Shown here piece by piece: positions 35,501 to 44,366 of a stretch of 64,000 nt of DNA. How positions within the stretch are numbered: the first letter of the stretch is position 1; the number at the start of each line of letters is the position of its first letter. The notes below the pieces were generated by a model. The model saw only the letters and a list, made by a program, of their open reading frames with translations, did no database searches and was not told where the DNA came from. Origin of the DNA: Strigamia acuminata (taxonomy: Eukaryota > Arthropoda > Chilopoda > Geophilomorpha > Linotaeniidae); the NCBI GenBank assembly GCA_949358305.1, contig OX442314.1, positions 28,877,118 to 28,941,117 on the forward strand. Reading direction: 5' to 3'. A program made the translations under genes and the position numbers.

Positions 35501-36658
35501 GATAGACGGCATCTGTATGGGATCTATCTCTGTCACCGCGTTTAATGGGCGGTAATCAATGCATAGGCGTGGGTCCGAGCCCGGGCGCATCACGAGCACA
35601 ACTCGCGTCGCGTATTCTCCCTGGGCCTCGGAGACAATGCCACTGTCTAGCATTTCTTGGCACATTTTTTGCACTATTTCACGTTTTTGCGGGTTCATTC
35701 CCTTATACGCAACTCGTATAGGTTTATTATTCGTCAATTTAATTTCGTGAATTGCCCTATTCGTTCGGCCCGGTTTTTTCGACAGGATCCCCTCATATTT
35801 AATTAGGACCCTTCGTAGGGCTGCCGCTTCGTTTAATTCTAAAGCGGCGTCGGCGACAAGCGTTTCCACTACATTGTCCCGTTGCAATTCTGCTACGAAT
35901 GCTTTAAAATCGTAGTCTTGAACGAATTTCTTTAGGCCTTTCTCCCACTGTGTCTTGTCGGCCGCTTCTTTTACAAGAGCTGGTGGCACGACAATTGCGG
36001 GTCTTTCCTTATCATTTCTGATATAATTCCAAGATTTCGTTATTGGATTTGGTTGTATTTCCATTGACGCCATGAGGTCTAAGCCCAACAGAAAAATTCT
36101 GTCGCATGTGGGCAGGACCAGGAAAGGGTGCTGTTCTACCCCTCCGAGCCACTCCATGGTCAATAATATAACTCCTTTTGGACGCGCCATTCCGTTGGCG
36201 GTTTTTAGACGTATATTTTTATTAACGCCTTTTATCTTATCGGTGAGACCCAATGATGCTACTATGTCTTCGGAAACGAACGAGCGATCTGCTCCCGAGT
36301 CTAGCAGTCCCATAATTTTTTCACGTTCTATTGTCATGGGCAACATGCATAGGCGGTTGGTGTATTCGACCGCCACGTTGCACATGAAAACACGAAATTC
36401 TTCTGTGTCTTCGACTACTTGAGGTAATTCTTCAAGCAGTAGGTTCGGTTCTTCCGCCTCAGCCTCAGCGTTTGCGGTAATTACCTGCAAAGCGTTGTTG
36501 GCCCTGTCTTGAATTTGGGCGTTAGCTATGTCACTACCCATTTCTTTGACTGGTGGCGGCTTATCGAACCCTTTGTTGAACCCCTTTTTCTTCATGAATG
36601 GCGCAGACGGTCGAGAAGTTATTTCTTCGCCGCCTGCGCTGACTCGTTTTTTGACTCG
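32525..36658 (-). CDS. pol: Element A pol polyprotein (protease, RT, RNase H, integrase)
   Basis: Reverse transcribes and integrates the element. The frame is open from the frameshift site; the first ATG is at 36595, giving 1356 residues, but expression by frameshifting makes that ATG unlikely to be the start. Positions counted from it: protease GLLDSGADRSF (about 98), RT with YLDD (about 444), RNase H TDASRVGLGAALLQ (about 592), integrase HHCC finger (HPLASHAG…HQCQRCQACK, about 905-940), catalytic D at DVMGP (961), D at SDNGPQF (1020) and E at NPVERLNRDIK (1053). The C-terminal region is acidic, then basic. No stop or frameshift is visible and all catalytic motifs are present. Order and motifs place it in the Ty3/gypsy group. 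Confidence 0.93.
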   Translation of the reverse strand, partial: RVKKRVSAGGEEITSRPSAPFMKKKGFNKGFDKPPPVKEMGSDIANAQIQDRANNALQVITANAEAEAEEPNLLLEELPQVVEDTEEFRVFMCNVAVEYTNRLCMLPMTIEREKIMGLLDSGADRSFVSEDIVASLGLTDKIKGVNKNIRLKTANGMARPKGVILLTMEWLGGVEQHPFLVLPTCDRIFLLGLDLMASMEIQPNPITKSWNYIRNDKERPAIVVPPALVKEAADKTQWEKGLKKFVQDYDFKAFVAELQRDNVVETLVADAALELNEAAALRRVLIKYEGILSKKPGRTNRAIHEIKLTNNKPIRVAYKGMNPQKREIVQKMCQEMLDSGIVSEAQGEYATRVVLVMRPGSDPRLCIDYRPLNAVTEIDPIQMPSIESILRELSPFSWVTTMDLSKGYWQVEMRPEDKIKTAFYSPIGRLMFNVMPFGLVNAPSTFQRLIESVLGDILHQFVWAYLDDIVIASKTFEEHIEHIDQVLTRLAKAGLHVHPGKSKFCRKELAFLGYRIGVNGLAIGPEKIDAINRFPPPEDVKGVQRFMGMINFFGRLLPGLAEVAAPVTDLLKNENEFVWSNECNIAFNAIKRMLTEVGVMPLPDLNRPFILHTDASRVGLGAALLQTHVRDGVEQDLPCMFISRKLQGAEKNYNATELECLAVVWAIRKFRDYLEYTKFVVHTDHQALQWLMKLKEPAGRLARWQLELMACDLTIQYKPGKYNVVADALSRAPVSDPIDADDDGEDDSRIIYCPTSCHRWDLRKMNEIPTASPADVKFCGFWTRLYQPAADNYSDAKKEFKLERRINDPLLSAFHAHVGKQMQSNPPTREEIIVQQKLDKKCQDRARFVLTGKYPPNLTRRQKRRYAHESIDYLLDDGLLVKHHPNHQDDLSESDTAVKVVIPASLIGRVLWLLHGHPLASHAGVSRTLYRATQLFHWTGMKKDIALFVHQCQRCQACKPRRKSPFETIFLGPYAPFDCLSVDVMGPKPVTGNKNAYIIVIMDVATRWPELYAVARPSAEKIVECIYDVALRYGFPRKIISDNGPQFISKIWGKFCKKFGIVASHTSTYNPRTNPVERLNRDIKYALSIFTDIHNRWDEYLREIAFSIRTTVSRTRDFSPAYLNFARELRVPWDPRVAESVNVVDPEKPHEYLYKLEQTISNTYKHMMAHIFNMRDRILQDKSGGKFVNFEINDLVWKDAHTLSNAARGITASLADKRDGPYVIIGKHGGNAYKLRKLEDNTEHKSIQVRELTPYIPEFPQEMWAKGQVKSKTDGQIVDMFAGESEKAPPSDNEEYFDAPSPPVNEIVESVPDPILVGGETGETPETNTKNTDKKESNNEEVQTKKTTKNVVPVSTHHLRPRRSNPFIKDGKVVGKE

Positions 36659-36985
36659 TTTTTTGCCATGGCGAGTTTAATCTCTGCCATCTGCTTCATT
36701 ATCGCGTCAAACTTAGCGTCTTCTTTCGCTGTTCTTGGGCACTCATTGGAATAGTGACCCGGTTGGTTACACTTGAAACAACGAATATTTGATTTGTCTC
36801 TTGGGGCTTCAATCGATTTTTTCTTTTCAGGGTCTACTTTCGATGGTGGCGTGTAATTTTTCCGAAAATACTTCGGAATTCGGCCGGCATTTGGTTTTAA
36901 CCTGGCGCGAAATTCTTCTACCGCTCTATCTCGATGGATGAGATGTACTAGCGGTCCTTCTTCATCGCTTCTGCCAGCTCCATTA
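36619..36985 (-). pseudogene. gag: Element A gag C-terminal part (nucleocapsid), out of frame with gag
   Basis: This frame opens just before the gag stop and encodes a basic segment followed by the CCHC knuckle CFKCNQPGHYSNEC (36780-36737), ending at TAA 36621-36619. It carries two A AAA AAC heptamers close to its end, in the correct register for -1 frameshifting into pol. It is the nucleocapsid part of gag by position and motif. Confidence 0.75.
36646..36664 (-). promoter_or_regulatory. Tandem -1 frameshift heptamers, element A gag/pol
   Basis: Two identical slippery sequences A AAA AAC at 36664-36658 and 36652-36646, twelve bases apart (duplicated ACGAGTCAAAA unit), both in the register X|XXY|YYZ of the nucleocapsid frame. 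The -1 frame after either leads without a stop into pol. Confidence 0.75.
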
Positions 36986-39470
36986 TACCGCTAAGATATT
37001 CAGTAGGGCGCATAATCTTATCTGTCGCCCCATATCTTTCCGCACTCAACTTGAGACGTTTTGCGGTCGCTGCTTTCTCCGCTTCTGGTAAAGCGGAATA
37101 ATATCTCTTCTCGATATCTATCGTGTTCTCGAACAGGAAGGCGCTCATTTCTTCGTAGCTGCCTCCTGTCGGTGCCCTTTCTTCAAGTAGCACCCGTTGC
37201 GAGTATTCCGACAAACCGCCGAGAAAGAAAAGGTTGAATCCCGTGGCATGAAATTCCATCGGGGCCTTTTCGAACAACAATCTGGCGCGAATGTCGTAAT
37301 CCATTATGGTTTCACCAGGCATCTGGCGAAGACCTCGCATCTTTCGGCTCACCTCTTCGGGTGTCTCGCCGTAGCGCAGGTCGAATCTCATTAAAAAGTC
37401 GTCCCAATTGACGCCTTTCAATCCTTGGTACCACTCACGTGCCGAGCCTGTCATTAGCTTGACAATACCGTGGGTGAGCATGTCTCCTACGGTGGCTTTA
37501 GTGGCAGTCTTAATTCGAATTACTTCGTCAAGGAAGCGATCTCCCGCTTTCCATGACCCGTCGAAACGGTTCTGAATATAAAATTGCCACCTAATATTCC
37601 CGGTAACACTCATGGTGTCACGTCGGGAGACAGCGTATTTTTTCTTTACGCGGTCGCCAGTGCTACGATTACGATCGTTTCGTTTGCTCAGATCGATTCC
37701 CTCAGCTTTTAACGAGCCGAGTAGGGCTCTTCCAAGCTCTCCCATCGTATACTGCCGACCCGTCAAATCGGTAAACGCGCTTTGTCGGGGAAGGTCCTGA
37801 AACTCCTCCCGTCGGTGGTCTCTATTTTCCGATCGACGTCGTTTCTCTCTATCGCGCGGAGAGTTGGATCTCTTCCGGCGATTACTTGATTTATCATTTC
37901 GTCTGTCGTCGTTGGATGAGGGGTCGGAGCTGGGGTCGGGAGACGGTGAGCGGCGTGGCGGGTTGCGCCGTGAAGAGTTTGACTCTTTCCGGCCCCTACG
38001 ACGGTCGTCACGTTCCCTTTCCCTGCGTTCATCGCGTTCTCTTTCCCTTCGTCTTTCTCCGGAACCTCTCTCCGAATCGTGATGACTGGGTGCATTTGAC
38101 TCCAGTCCATCTGACGACGAATCACTATTTCCGTAGTGATAATATTTCGGTCTTTCATCGCGTTTGCCTTCTTCTCGCGAAGAGGTGCGATCATGCGATT
38201 GTCTCCTTGACGACTCGTCGTCTTTAAGGATGGGCACTGGTTGTTGCCACTCAGTCCTTTGCGGATTATCATGCTGTTGGCTTGTGAGAGCTTGCTCTTC
38301 ATTTCGCCTAGCATTATTAGCGTTGATTAATCGCGTTATCGCATTATTTGTGGCTGAATCGAGAGCTTGCATGCGGGGCCGAGTTTGTTGTTCTCTGGCC
38401 GACGCATCTCTCTTGCGCGGAGTAGCTGGTGTTGCCCTCTCCGGCTGGGGTTTGGGTTTGGCCTTCGGCGTGCGCTTTGGGTCTCCCTCTAGGCTCTCGT
38501 CGGACAGCTCGGATAAACTGACCTCTGGTTTGCGGACGGATTTCGGGTCATCTCGTCGCAATCTGGCCATAAATGCTCGCTCTGCTTCTTGTTGCGAGTG
38601 GAAAGCATATCGATGTGCTCTCAGGGCTCGGTCAACTATTTCTACCTCCTCGGGAGTAGTCGGATTGGGCTGGGTTCTGCCGTACTCGAGAGCTTGCGCT
38701 TCTCTTTCCGCCAGCTTCCTCCGTCTCTCGCGAATGGCTTGTCGAGCCTCGTTCTCTGCATCCGCTTCAAATTGAGCGGAATCAACCAATTGTTGAGCGT
38801 GTGCACCTTCAACAATGGTGATTTGTGGGGATACACTGTGCGCTTTTAAAGCTGCACGTACGATTTGTAACGTTTCGTACACTGTAATCTTTCCCGTCGG
38901 AAGGGTGTATCTCACTCCCTCCGCTTGTGCCAATTGCATCGCATCAATCAAGGTGCCCGAGACGCTGTAAGGCTGGCTCGAAACACGCTTGACAGAGGAC
39001 GAGTTGGACTTGTGCCCTTCAGACATTACCGAGGCTGGTCGACTGTGCGTAATTGGCGTGTTTAGCGCTGAATTCGCTGTCGTGTCGGACGCCGTCCTTT
39101 GTATCGAAGACGTCGCTCTCGGATCGCTCACTTCGGTATCGTGCGTTAGACGAGGCGATTGGTTACGGGATAAAACCTCGTTTCCGCTCGTCTCGCCGTC
39201 ACGATTGGGACGCGGCGGTTTGGGGTGGGACGGATCCTCACTCTGCTCCGTCTCGTCTAATCGCTGCCTCGTCTCGGCGTGAGACGGGTGCGATGCCTCC
39301 GAAGCGCTTCGTCGGTCTGGCTTGGCCTTGCGGCGTTTTTGCCTAGACTCGTGCGCTGAGGCTTTGGGCAAAGGACCTCCCGACCTCAAATGATAGTCGG
39401 TTCCTTTGCGACTACCGGCTCGTTTGTTAACGTCTGAGTCGGAGTCTGTTACTCGAGTATTATCTGCCAT
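36948..39470 (-). CDS. gag: Element A gag (capsid polyprotein)
   Basis: 840-residue frame. The N-terminal half is polar and low in complexity (Ser, Arg, Pro), with a helical Glu/Ala/Arg-rich stretch at about 200-310 that is the part duplicated at 20232-20490. About 440-580 is very rich in Arg/Asp/Ser dipeptides (RERERDERRERERDDRRRGR-like). A capsid-like Retrotrans_gag region lies at about 620-790 (GNIRWQFYIQNRFDGSWKAG… to …YSQRVLLEERAPTGGS), aligning with the same region of element B. The frame stops at 36948 without a zinc knuckle; the knuckle lies downstream in the -1 frame. In B both parts are in one frame, so a one-base indel near 36950-36985, or an assembly error there, is the simplest reading. 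Confidence 0.87.
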   Translation of the reverse strand: MADNTRVTDSDSDVNKRAGSRKGTDYHLRSGGPLPKASAHESRQKRRKAKPDRRSASEASHPSHAETRQRLDETEQSEDPSHPKPPRPNRDGETSGNEVLSRNQSPRLTHDTEVSDPRATSSIQRTASDTTANSALNTPITHSRPASVMSEGHKSNSSSVKRVSSQPYSVSGTLIDAMQLAQAEGVRYTLPTGKITVYETLQIVRAALKAHSVSPQITIVEGAHAQQLVDSAQFEADAENEARQAIRERRRKLAEREAQALEYGRTQPNPTTPEEVEIVDRALRAHRYAFHSQQEAERAFMARLRRDDPKSVRKPEVSLSELSDESLEGDPKRTPKAKPKPQPERATPATPRKRDASAREQQTRPRMQALDSATNNAITRLINANNARRNEEQALTSQQHDNPQRTEWQQPVPILKDDESSRRQSHDRTSSREEGKRDERPKYYHYGNSDSSSDGLESNAPSHHDSERGSGERRRERERDERRERERDDRRRGRKESNSSRRNPPRRSPSPDPSSDPSSNDDRRNDKSSNRRKRSNSPRDREKRRRSENRDHRREEFQDLPRQSAFTDLTGRQYTMGELGRALLGSLKAEGIDLSKRNDRNRSTGDRVKKKYAVSRRDTMSVTGNIRWQFYIQNRFDGSWKAGDRFLDEVIRIKTATKATVGDMLTHGIVKLMTGSAREWYQGLKGVNWDDFLMRFDLRYGETPEEVSRKMRGLRQMPGETIMDYDIRARLLFEKAPMEFHATGFNLFFLGGLSEYSQRVLLEERAPTGGSYEEMSAFLFENTIDIEKRYYSALPEAEKAATAKRLKLSAERYGATDKIMRPTEYLSGIMELAEAMKKDR

Positions 39471-39522
39471 TTCTTGCTTTGGGTATGAAGTAATCTCAGG
39501 TTAGAATCAGTTATTCAACTTG

Positions 39523-39540
39523 ATCCCGGACAGGCCCCCA
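39523..39540 (-). promoter_or_regulatory. Element A primer binding site, tRNA-Pro-like
   Basis: Minus strand TGGGGGCCTGTCCGGGAT, two bases inside the 5' LTR; 16 of 18 positions agree with the complement of the common animal tRNA-Pro 3' end. Confidence 0.75.
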
Positions 39541-39542
39541 CG

Positions 39543-40557
39543 TGTCGCGCTCAACTCTAACCGTCGCTAACTCGTGGGTTGATTACTTAATTCGACTAAC
39601 TCACTACCGCTTTGTTCGAGCGGTTTACCCAAAGAAATGATTACACAGATATAAAAGGTAAAATATAATATAGATTTATTCTGTGGGACAATGTACAGAT
39701 ATATCTTATATATATATATGAAAGGTAAGTAAAAGGTAAATCGGAATAGGTGATGGGAAATGGAGAGGTAAAGGTAAGATGAAAGCTGGCTGGAATCGGC
39801 GAGGTCGTCTGTTGTCTCGTTCGTGTCCAAGATGGCGTCCTCGTTGTGGCAACGTGATGTCGTCTTGGGCCGGCGTGGCAAGATGGCGTCCTCGACTCGT
39901 CTCTGGCTGGTCCTTCGGGCTCACGCTGGTCAAGCGCGAGTGAATGCTTAGTTAAAAGGCTTACTTCGGTCTGTTGTCTAGGTTTTTGTGTGGTGTCCGG
40001 CGATCACACAGCGGCGGACTCTTCTGGCTCCCGGCGGTCACACAGCGGCAAGAACGTTCGTCGTGGTTTAACTGCAGTTTAGGCTTGTGCGACCGTTTGT
40101 CTGCACAACTCGCTAAACTGGAGTGGTTTTTACTATTTCTAGCTGATGTGCTAAAATAGTGTGGTAATCTTATCTCGCAGGTTACTCTGCGGAGTTTGAC
40201 ACTGACCAAACGTACTCACGGTAAATTGTCCTTTGTCCTTGGTCAATCCCAGTATATTTACTTGGGCCTGATCTTGTAGGACGACGGGTTTACGTGTGTT
40301 TCTCGTTTGATGGTTGTGTTGGTTCTGCCCGCTCAGTGCAAGGCACATTCCTTTGCACAAAGCGGGGTTGACAGGTGACCGGAATCACCCAATGGTGGGG
40401 TGGACGAGCCATCCCCACTCCCTCAGGGCAGACGCCTGTCCATTGACTAGATGTCAATGCACTGAGGGAAGGGAGACGCGCTTGCGGCTCCCCTTACACC
40501 CGAAACGAGGTCACGAGAGAAACTCTTCGTTGACCCCGGTCCAGTCGGGTCACCACA
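39543..40557 (-). repeat. Element A right (5') LTR
   Basis: 1015 bp, starts TGTCGCGCTC and ends GGTCACCACA. See the left LTR for the differences. Confidence 0.92.
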
Positions 40558-41151
40558 AGCTCAATGTCAATTTACACACAGAAATGGCTTAAATTACGCG
40601 TAGTAATTCAAGCTAGAAAGTTGCTATTCCGTACAGTGGGTACAGACCAGCGATGAAACTCAATTCGTCCAAGAATCACAGATCACACTTTGCAGTTTTG
40701 GCAGAAGTTTGACACGGTTGTGAACAGTTTAGAGGTGGAATCAAGAGTGCGGGAAGAGTGGGCCAAAACCGTTTGGCTCACTCCAAAATCTGCTCAGTAA
40801 AGCTGCGCAGATGACGAGTTGCACAAAGATCACACACGGCCGCCTTCGGGTCGTGTGCAACAATTGAGCCGGGCACGCGCGAGGGGAAGGGATGCTCCGC
40901 CCAGGCACACGCCTAGCAGCATCATCAAAGCAATGCACGCTGCAGCATGATTGGTTGACGCTGTTGCCGGGCCAAAACTTGCTGCAAAACACAATATTAT
41001 TTGGGTAATATGGTGTCTTGTTTTATATTTGATTAAGATATATTTTATTTCAATTTACATTGAAACAAAACATATAAACTTGTTGAATATGTTTCTAAGA
41101 CAATTTGGAAATATGGTGCGCACTCAAATAGGAATATTTGAGGTCACCACA
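40557..41151 (-). repeat. Element B left LTR, second part
   Basis: Continues the LTR interrupted at 27285; 40557-40560 is the second copy of the AAGC target duplication. Matches 61952-62546. A purine-rich tract on the minus strand (41152-41165, complement of CTTCCCCCCCTTTT) adjoins it and is the likely plus-strand primer site of B. Confidence 0.92.
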
Positions 41152-41324
41152 CTTCCCCCCCTTTTAAGAAAGAATCTTATTCTTTTCCAGAAGAGACAGG
41201 TAAGCATGAGAATAAATACACAAGGTTTCAAAGTAAAATGGAACAGGATATATATTTATTCTTTTTTATTACAATATAAAAAATAAAAAAGGAATTATTT
41301 TTAATGGACGGGTATGTTCCCTAA

Positions 41325-44156
41325 TTATTTAGGCAACATGTCCGTCGAATGATCATTTGGATCCTTGTGCTCTGTGACGGTGCACAAAGATCGGCCGACG
41401 TTTGGTCCTGACTGGAAGCCAGGGTTGATGTGAAGCCACACTTGTTTTATGCGGTTCACACCATCCCTTCGTCCAAACCCCATTTCGAAGTACTCCTGCG
41501 GGTCCTTCGGCGTGATCCTGGCAAAAACGAGACGTTGATGGAGGAACCACAGCTGTTGTTCTTTGATGTGGTTCTCCAGCCACGCGAGGACTCGGTTGCA
41601 GAGATCCTCGTTGTTCTGGAGAATCGTCTTCGTTGCACTCGTTATGTAGCAAAATGCATACACCGAGCGCAAGCGTTGATAGGCGCTTAAGTATGTTGCC
41701 ATATTAAAGCCCCTCTCTCTTGGTGGCGAATCCTTTGGCGGTGGTGGTGGTGGCGGCGACTTTTTGCAGATCGAGAGCGATCAGGATATGCGCGAAGCCG
41801 GGGCGCGCGTCTTTGGTCTTGCACCGCTGGCCACAGGCACGACGAACTCGCGGTTGTCACTGTCGAGCCATTCCATTGGAGACGAGAGTTGGCAACTCGG
41901 TGCTTCGGTTGCTCGCATGACACCCGACGTTGCCGCTACGACAGTGTTGAGTGGAGCGGCTGATGATGGTGGAGCGCCAGCAGGACGGGCGGTAGCTCGT
42001 TCCGTTGCGCGTTGCTGTTTCAGCGTAGCCCATTCTTGCCGTAGTCGAATGGCGGACCCAGCTGGGGTTTCGCCAGTCGCCTCGGCTTGGTGCGTTAATT
42101 CGGCGAGCATGGTCGGAGGATCGGGGCGAACTGACTCCCAATCGTCCAGCAAGGCTCGAGGAAGCCCTAACGGCACGGTCCACAATCGAGTGGCGGCCGT
42201 CAGAGCCATTCGTAGGTCAGGAAAGACTCCTTGGAACAGGATTCTAAGAAGCCCCTCCGACAGTTTCCTGTGCATCTTCTGCAGCGTTCGTTGCAGTTGT
42301 TTGTCGGATTTGCACGACTCGATCTCTCGGGCAACCCATTGCCATCCTTTTTCACCTTCGCGGATCTGAGCGAGTTGGTATTCGTCCAGATGCGCGAGGT
42401 ACATTGTTTGGGCTGTCTCGGGAAACGATGAGAATCGCCTCCAGAGATCAGCGCACTCCTGTGCGGGAAATGGTTCCGGCGAGATGTGTGATCCCTCGAA
42501 ACGAATGACTGTCGTCACTTGTGGCTCGGGCACAGACGTATCGAGTCGCATGTCGCTGGTGACTGGACGGCAAGCGAACGGCAAAGAGGTGTTGACGTCT
42601 CCCTGACCGGCTTGCAATGCGGCGATGCGTCGATCTTCCTTCGCTATCTCGTCCGACCAGTCGATCTGGCCGGAGGAGGAAGCGCTAAGCTGTGAAGCGT
42701 TGGATTTTTCCTCACGCGACGAGAGTGAACTCCTCGGATTGGCGCGATTGCACTCGAGGTCGGCTTCGGGATGAGTGTCTTGAAACGGACTTCGAATGTC
42801 TTTTCGGTGGCGTTGACTCGCGTCGATGATGTGAGCGATGACGAGTCTTCTGGAGTGGAGGTAACCCTCCAATGGCGCCTTCCCCCGACGACTGTGTTGG
42901 GGAGGAGCGACGGCCACTGTAAGGCGACCTCGATGATCGTGACCTCGACGTGGAGCGCGGTGGCACCACGTGGATGGTGGATGCGATTGGTACCCGGGGC
43001 TCGGGCTCTGGGTACGGGTTCGGCACGAAGTTAGCGTGGAAACATCCGCCCATGGCTAGTTGATGCATCTCCGATTGGCATGTCGGCACCCAACGTCTCC
43101 TTCCGTCCGTGGTTGGCCGGAAAGATTCGTGGTAGAGGCGCACAACCTCGGCTTTGGTTTGGTCCAAGCGTTGGAAAATGTCCTCCAAAATCTGTCGACG
43201 CTCCCACGCAGGAGCGTTGAAGTAACGGCGATGGTCTCGCGTTTCTTGAGCGATCACTACGAAGGCGAAGTCTAGCAACACATTTCGTAGTGGTCCGTAG
43301 GTGTCGCGCTTCTGTGCCCACTCGAGGGCGTCGCGATGACCGAATCCATCGATTAATTAGGCAATCCGGAACTTTGTCCCCCATCGCTTGTTAAGGGCTT
43401 TGGAGAATTTGTGGCGGGCCGCCCAAAACGTCAGTCTTCCTTTAGACTTGATGATTTCCGGCGGCAAAGCGTGTCGCCAGACGCCGGGATCGGTCGGAAC
43501 ATCGGGATGCAGTTCGAGATGTGTTTCCCGAAGCTGGATGATCTGTAAAATATTCGAAGAAATAATTAAAATCCATTTTTTCGTCAAAATTAATCATTTC
43601 CGAATTTTAAGTGAATAAAATCACGGTGAGATTTCATTCGACAGTTTAGATTCGTTAAATTTTTCAAAATAATTGAAAAATCGTGAAAAACGTTGTTTCC
43701 GACGGCTATGTTTCAATGTTGGAGCGTTACCGTAGCAACGCCTCAAAAACGAGACACAGCGCCATCTGATGATAAAAATGGCGGCGCCTTCTTGCGAAGG
43801 CGTTACCAACGAACTTTTCGCTTTTTCCGAGTGAAAATGCACTTTTAATTACTTTTCATGACTGAAAGGTAATTTTATTTTAAATTATTTACCTGTTCGT
43901 GCCTCTGCGCACGTGTTTCGCCGTTTGGATCGGCGAATAGGCCTCCTCGTAGTCGGGGCTGGGGCGGCGTGACTGGCAAACGGGCAGCAGCGTCGGCCAG
44001 AGCGGCTTGAGCTTCGGCGGACGCTTCGGCGGACTCTTCGGTGACATCCACGAATGCATTCGAGGTGTTTGCGGAACCAAGCAGCGTCGAATTTGTTTCT
44101 AATTCGAGACTGTTGGCGCCGACTTTGCTTCCTTCTTTCGGTTCCTCTTCTTCCAT
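41325..44156 (-). pseudogene. Element B ORF3, spliced, degraded
   Basis: Third ORF after pol; function unknown. Exon 1 (44156-43893, 88 codons, starting MEEEEPKEGS) ends at a CAG|GTAAAT donor. An acceptor ending TTTTACAG precedes 43542, with phase 0 on both sides and an intron of 350 bp. Exon 2 runs toward 41325 but is damaged: in-frame stops at 43351-43353 and 41781-41783, and a frame change between about 42710 and 42917. Three blocks resemble element A ORF3: LRETHLELHPD…GVWRHALP near the exon 2 start with QSEMHQL further on; LPRALLDDWESVRPDPP; and QVWLH…LCTVTEHKDPNDHS at the C-terminus. I see no signal peptide or membrane segment. Confidence 0.7.
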
Positions 44157-44366
44157 TTGAACGACTAATCCAAATGGAAAAGAAAAACGAAAATTAATTT
44201 ATTAGCTTTTCCTTGGAAAATTCCAAAGAAAAAACTACTTACAATTGAAGAATCTCGTTGAAATAATCCGATTGTTTCGCTTTTGGTTCTTTGGAGATGA
44301 GCACTTAACACACGTGTGAGATCGAAGTGAACTCAGACGCGAAGTGATCAGTTCAAATACCGGAAG

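Larger units (their letters stand above)
27286..40556 (-). mobile_element. Element A: Ty3/gypsy-type LTR retroelement nested in B's LTR
   Basis: LTRs of 1015 bp at 27287-28301 and 39543-40557 (TGTCGCG…GTCACCACA) with three differences. Flanks AAGC (27282-27285 and 40557-40560) are the target duplication, and B's intact LTR shows the empty site GAGCAAGCTCAATG. The exact edges can shift by one base, because TG…CA ends and the 4-base duplication do not quite coincide. On the minus strand: primer site, gag (36948-39470), a nucleocapsid frame (about 36619-36985), pol (32525-36658), and ORF3 in two exons (32036-31950, 31103-28338). Pol and ORF3 are intact; gag has a single frame change. Confidence 0.93.
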
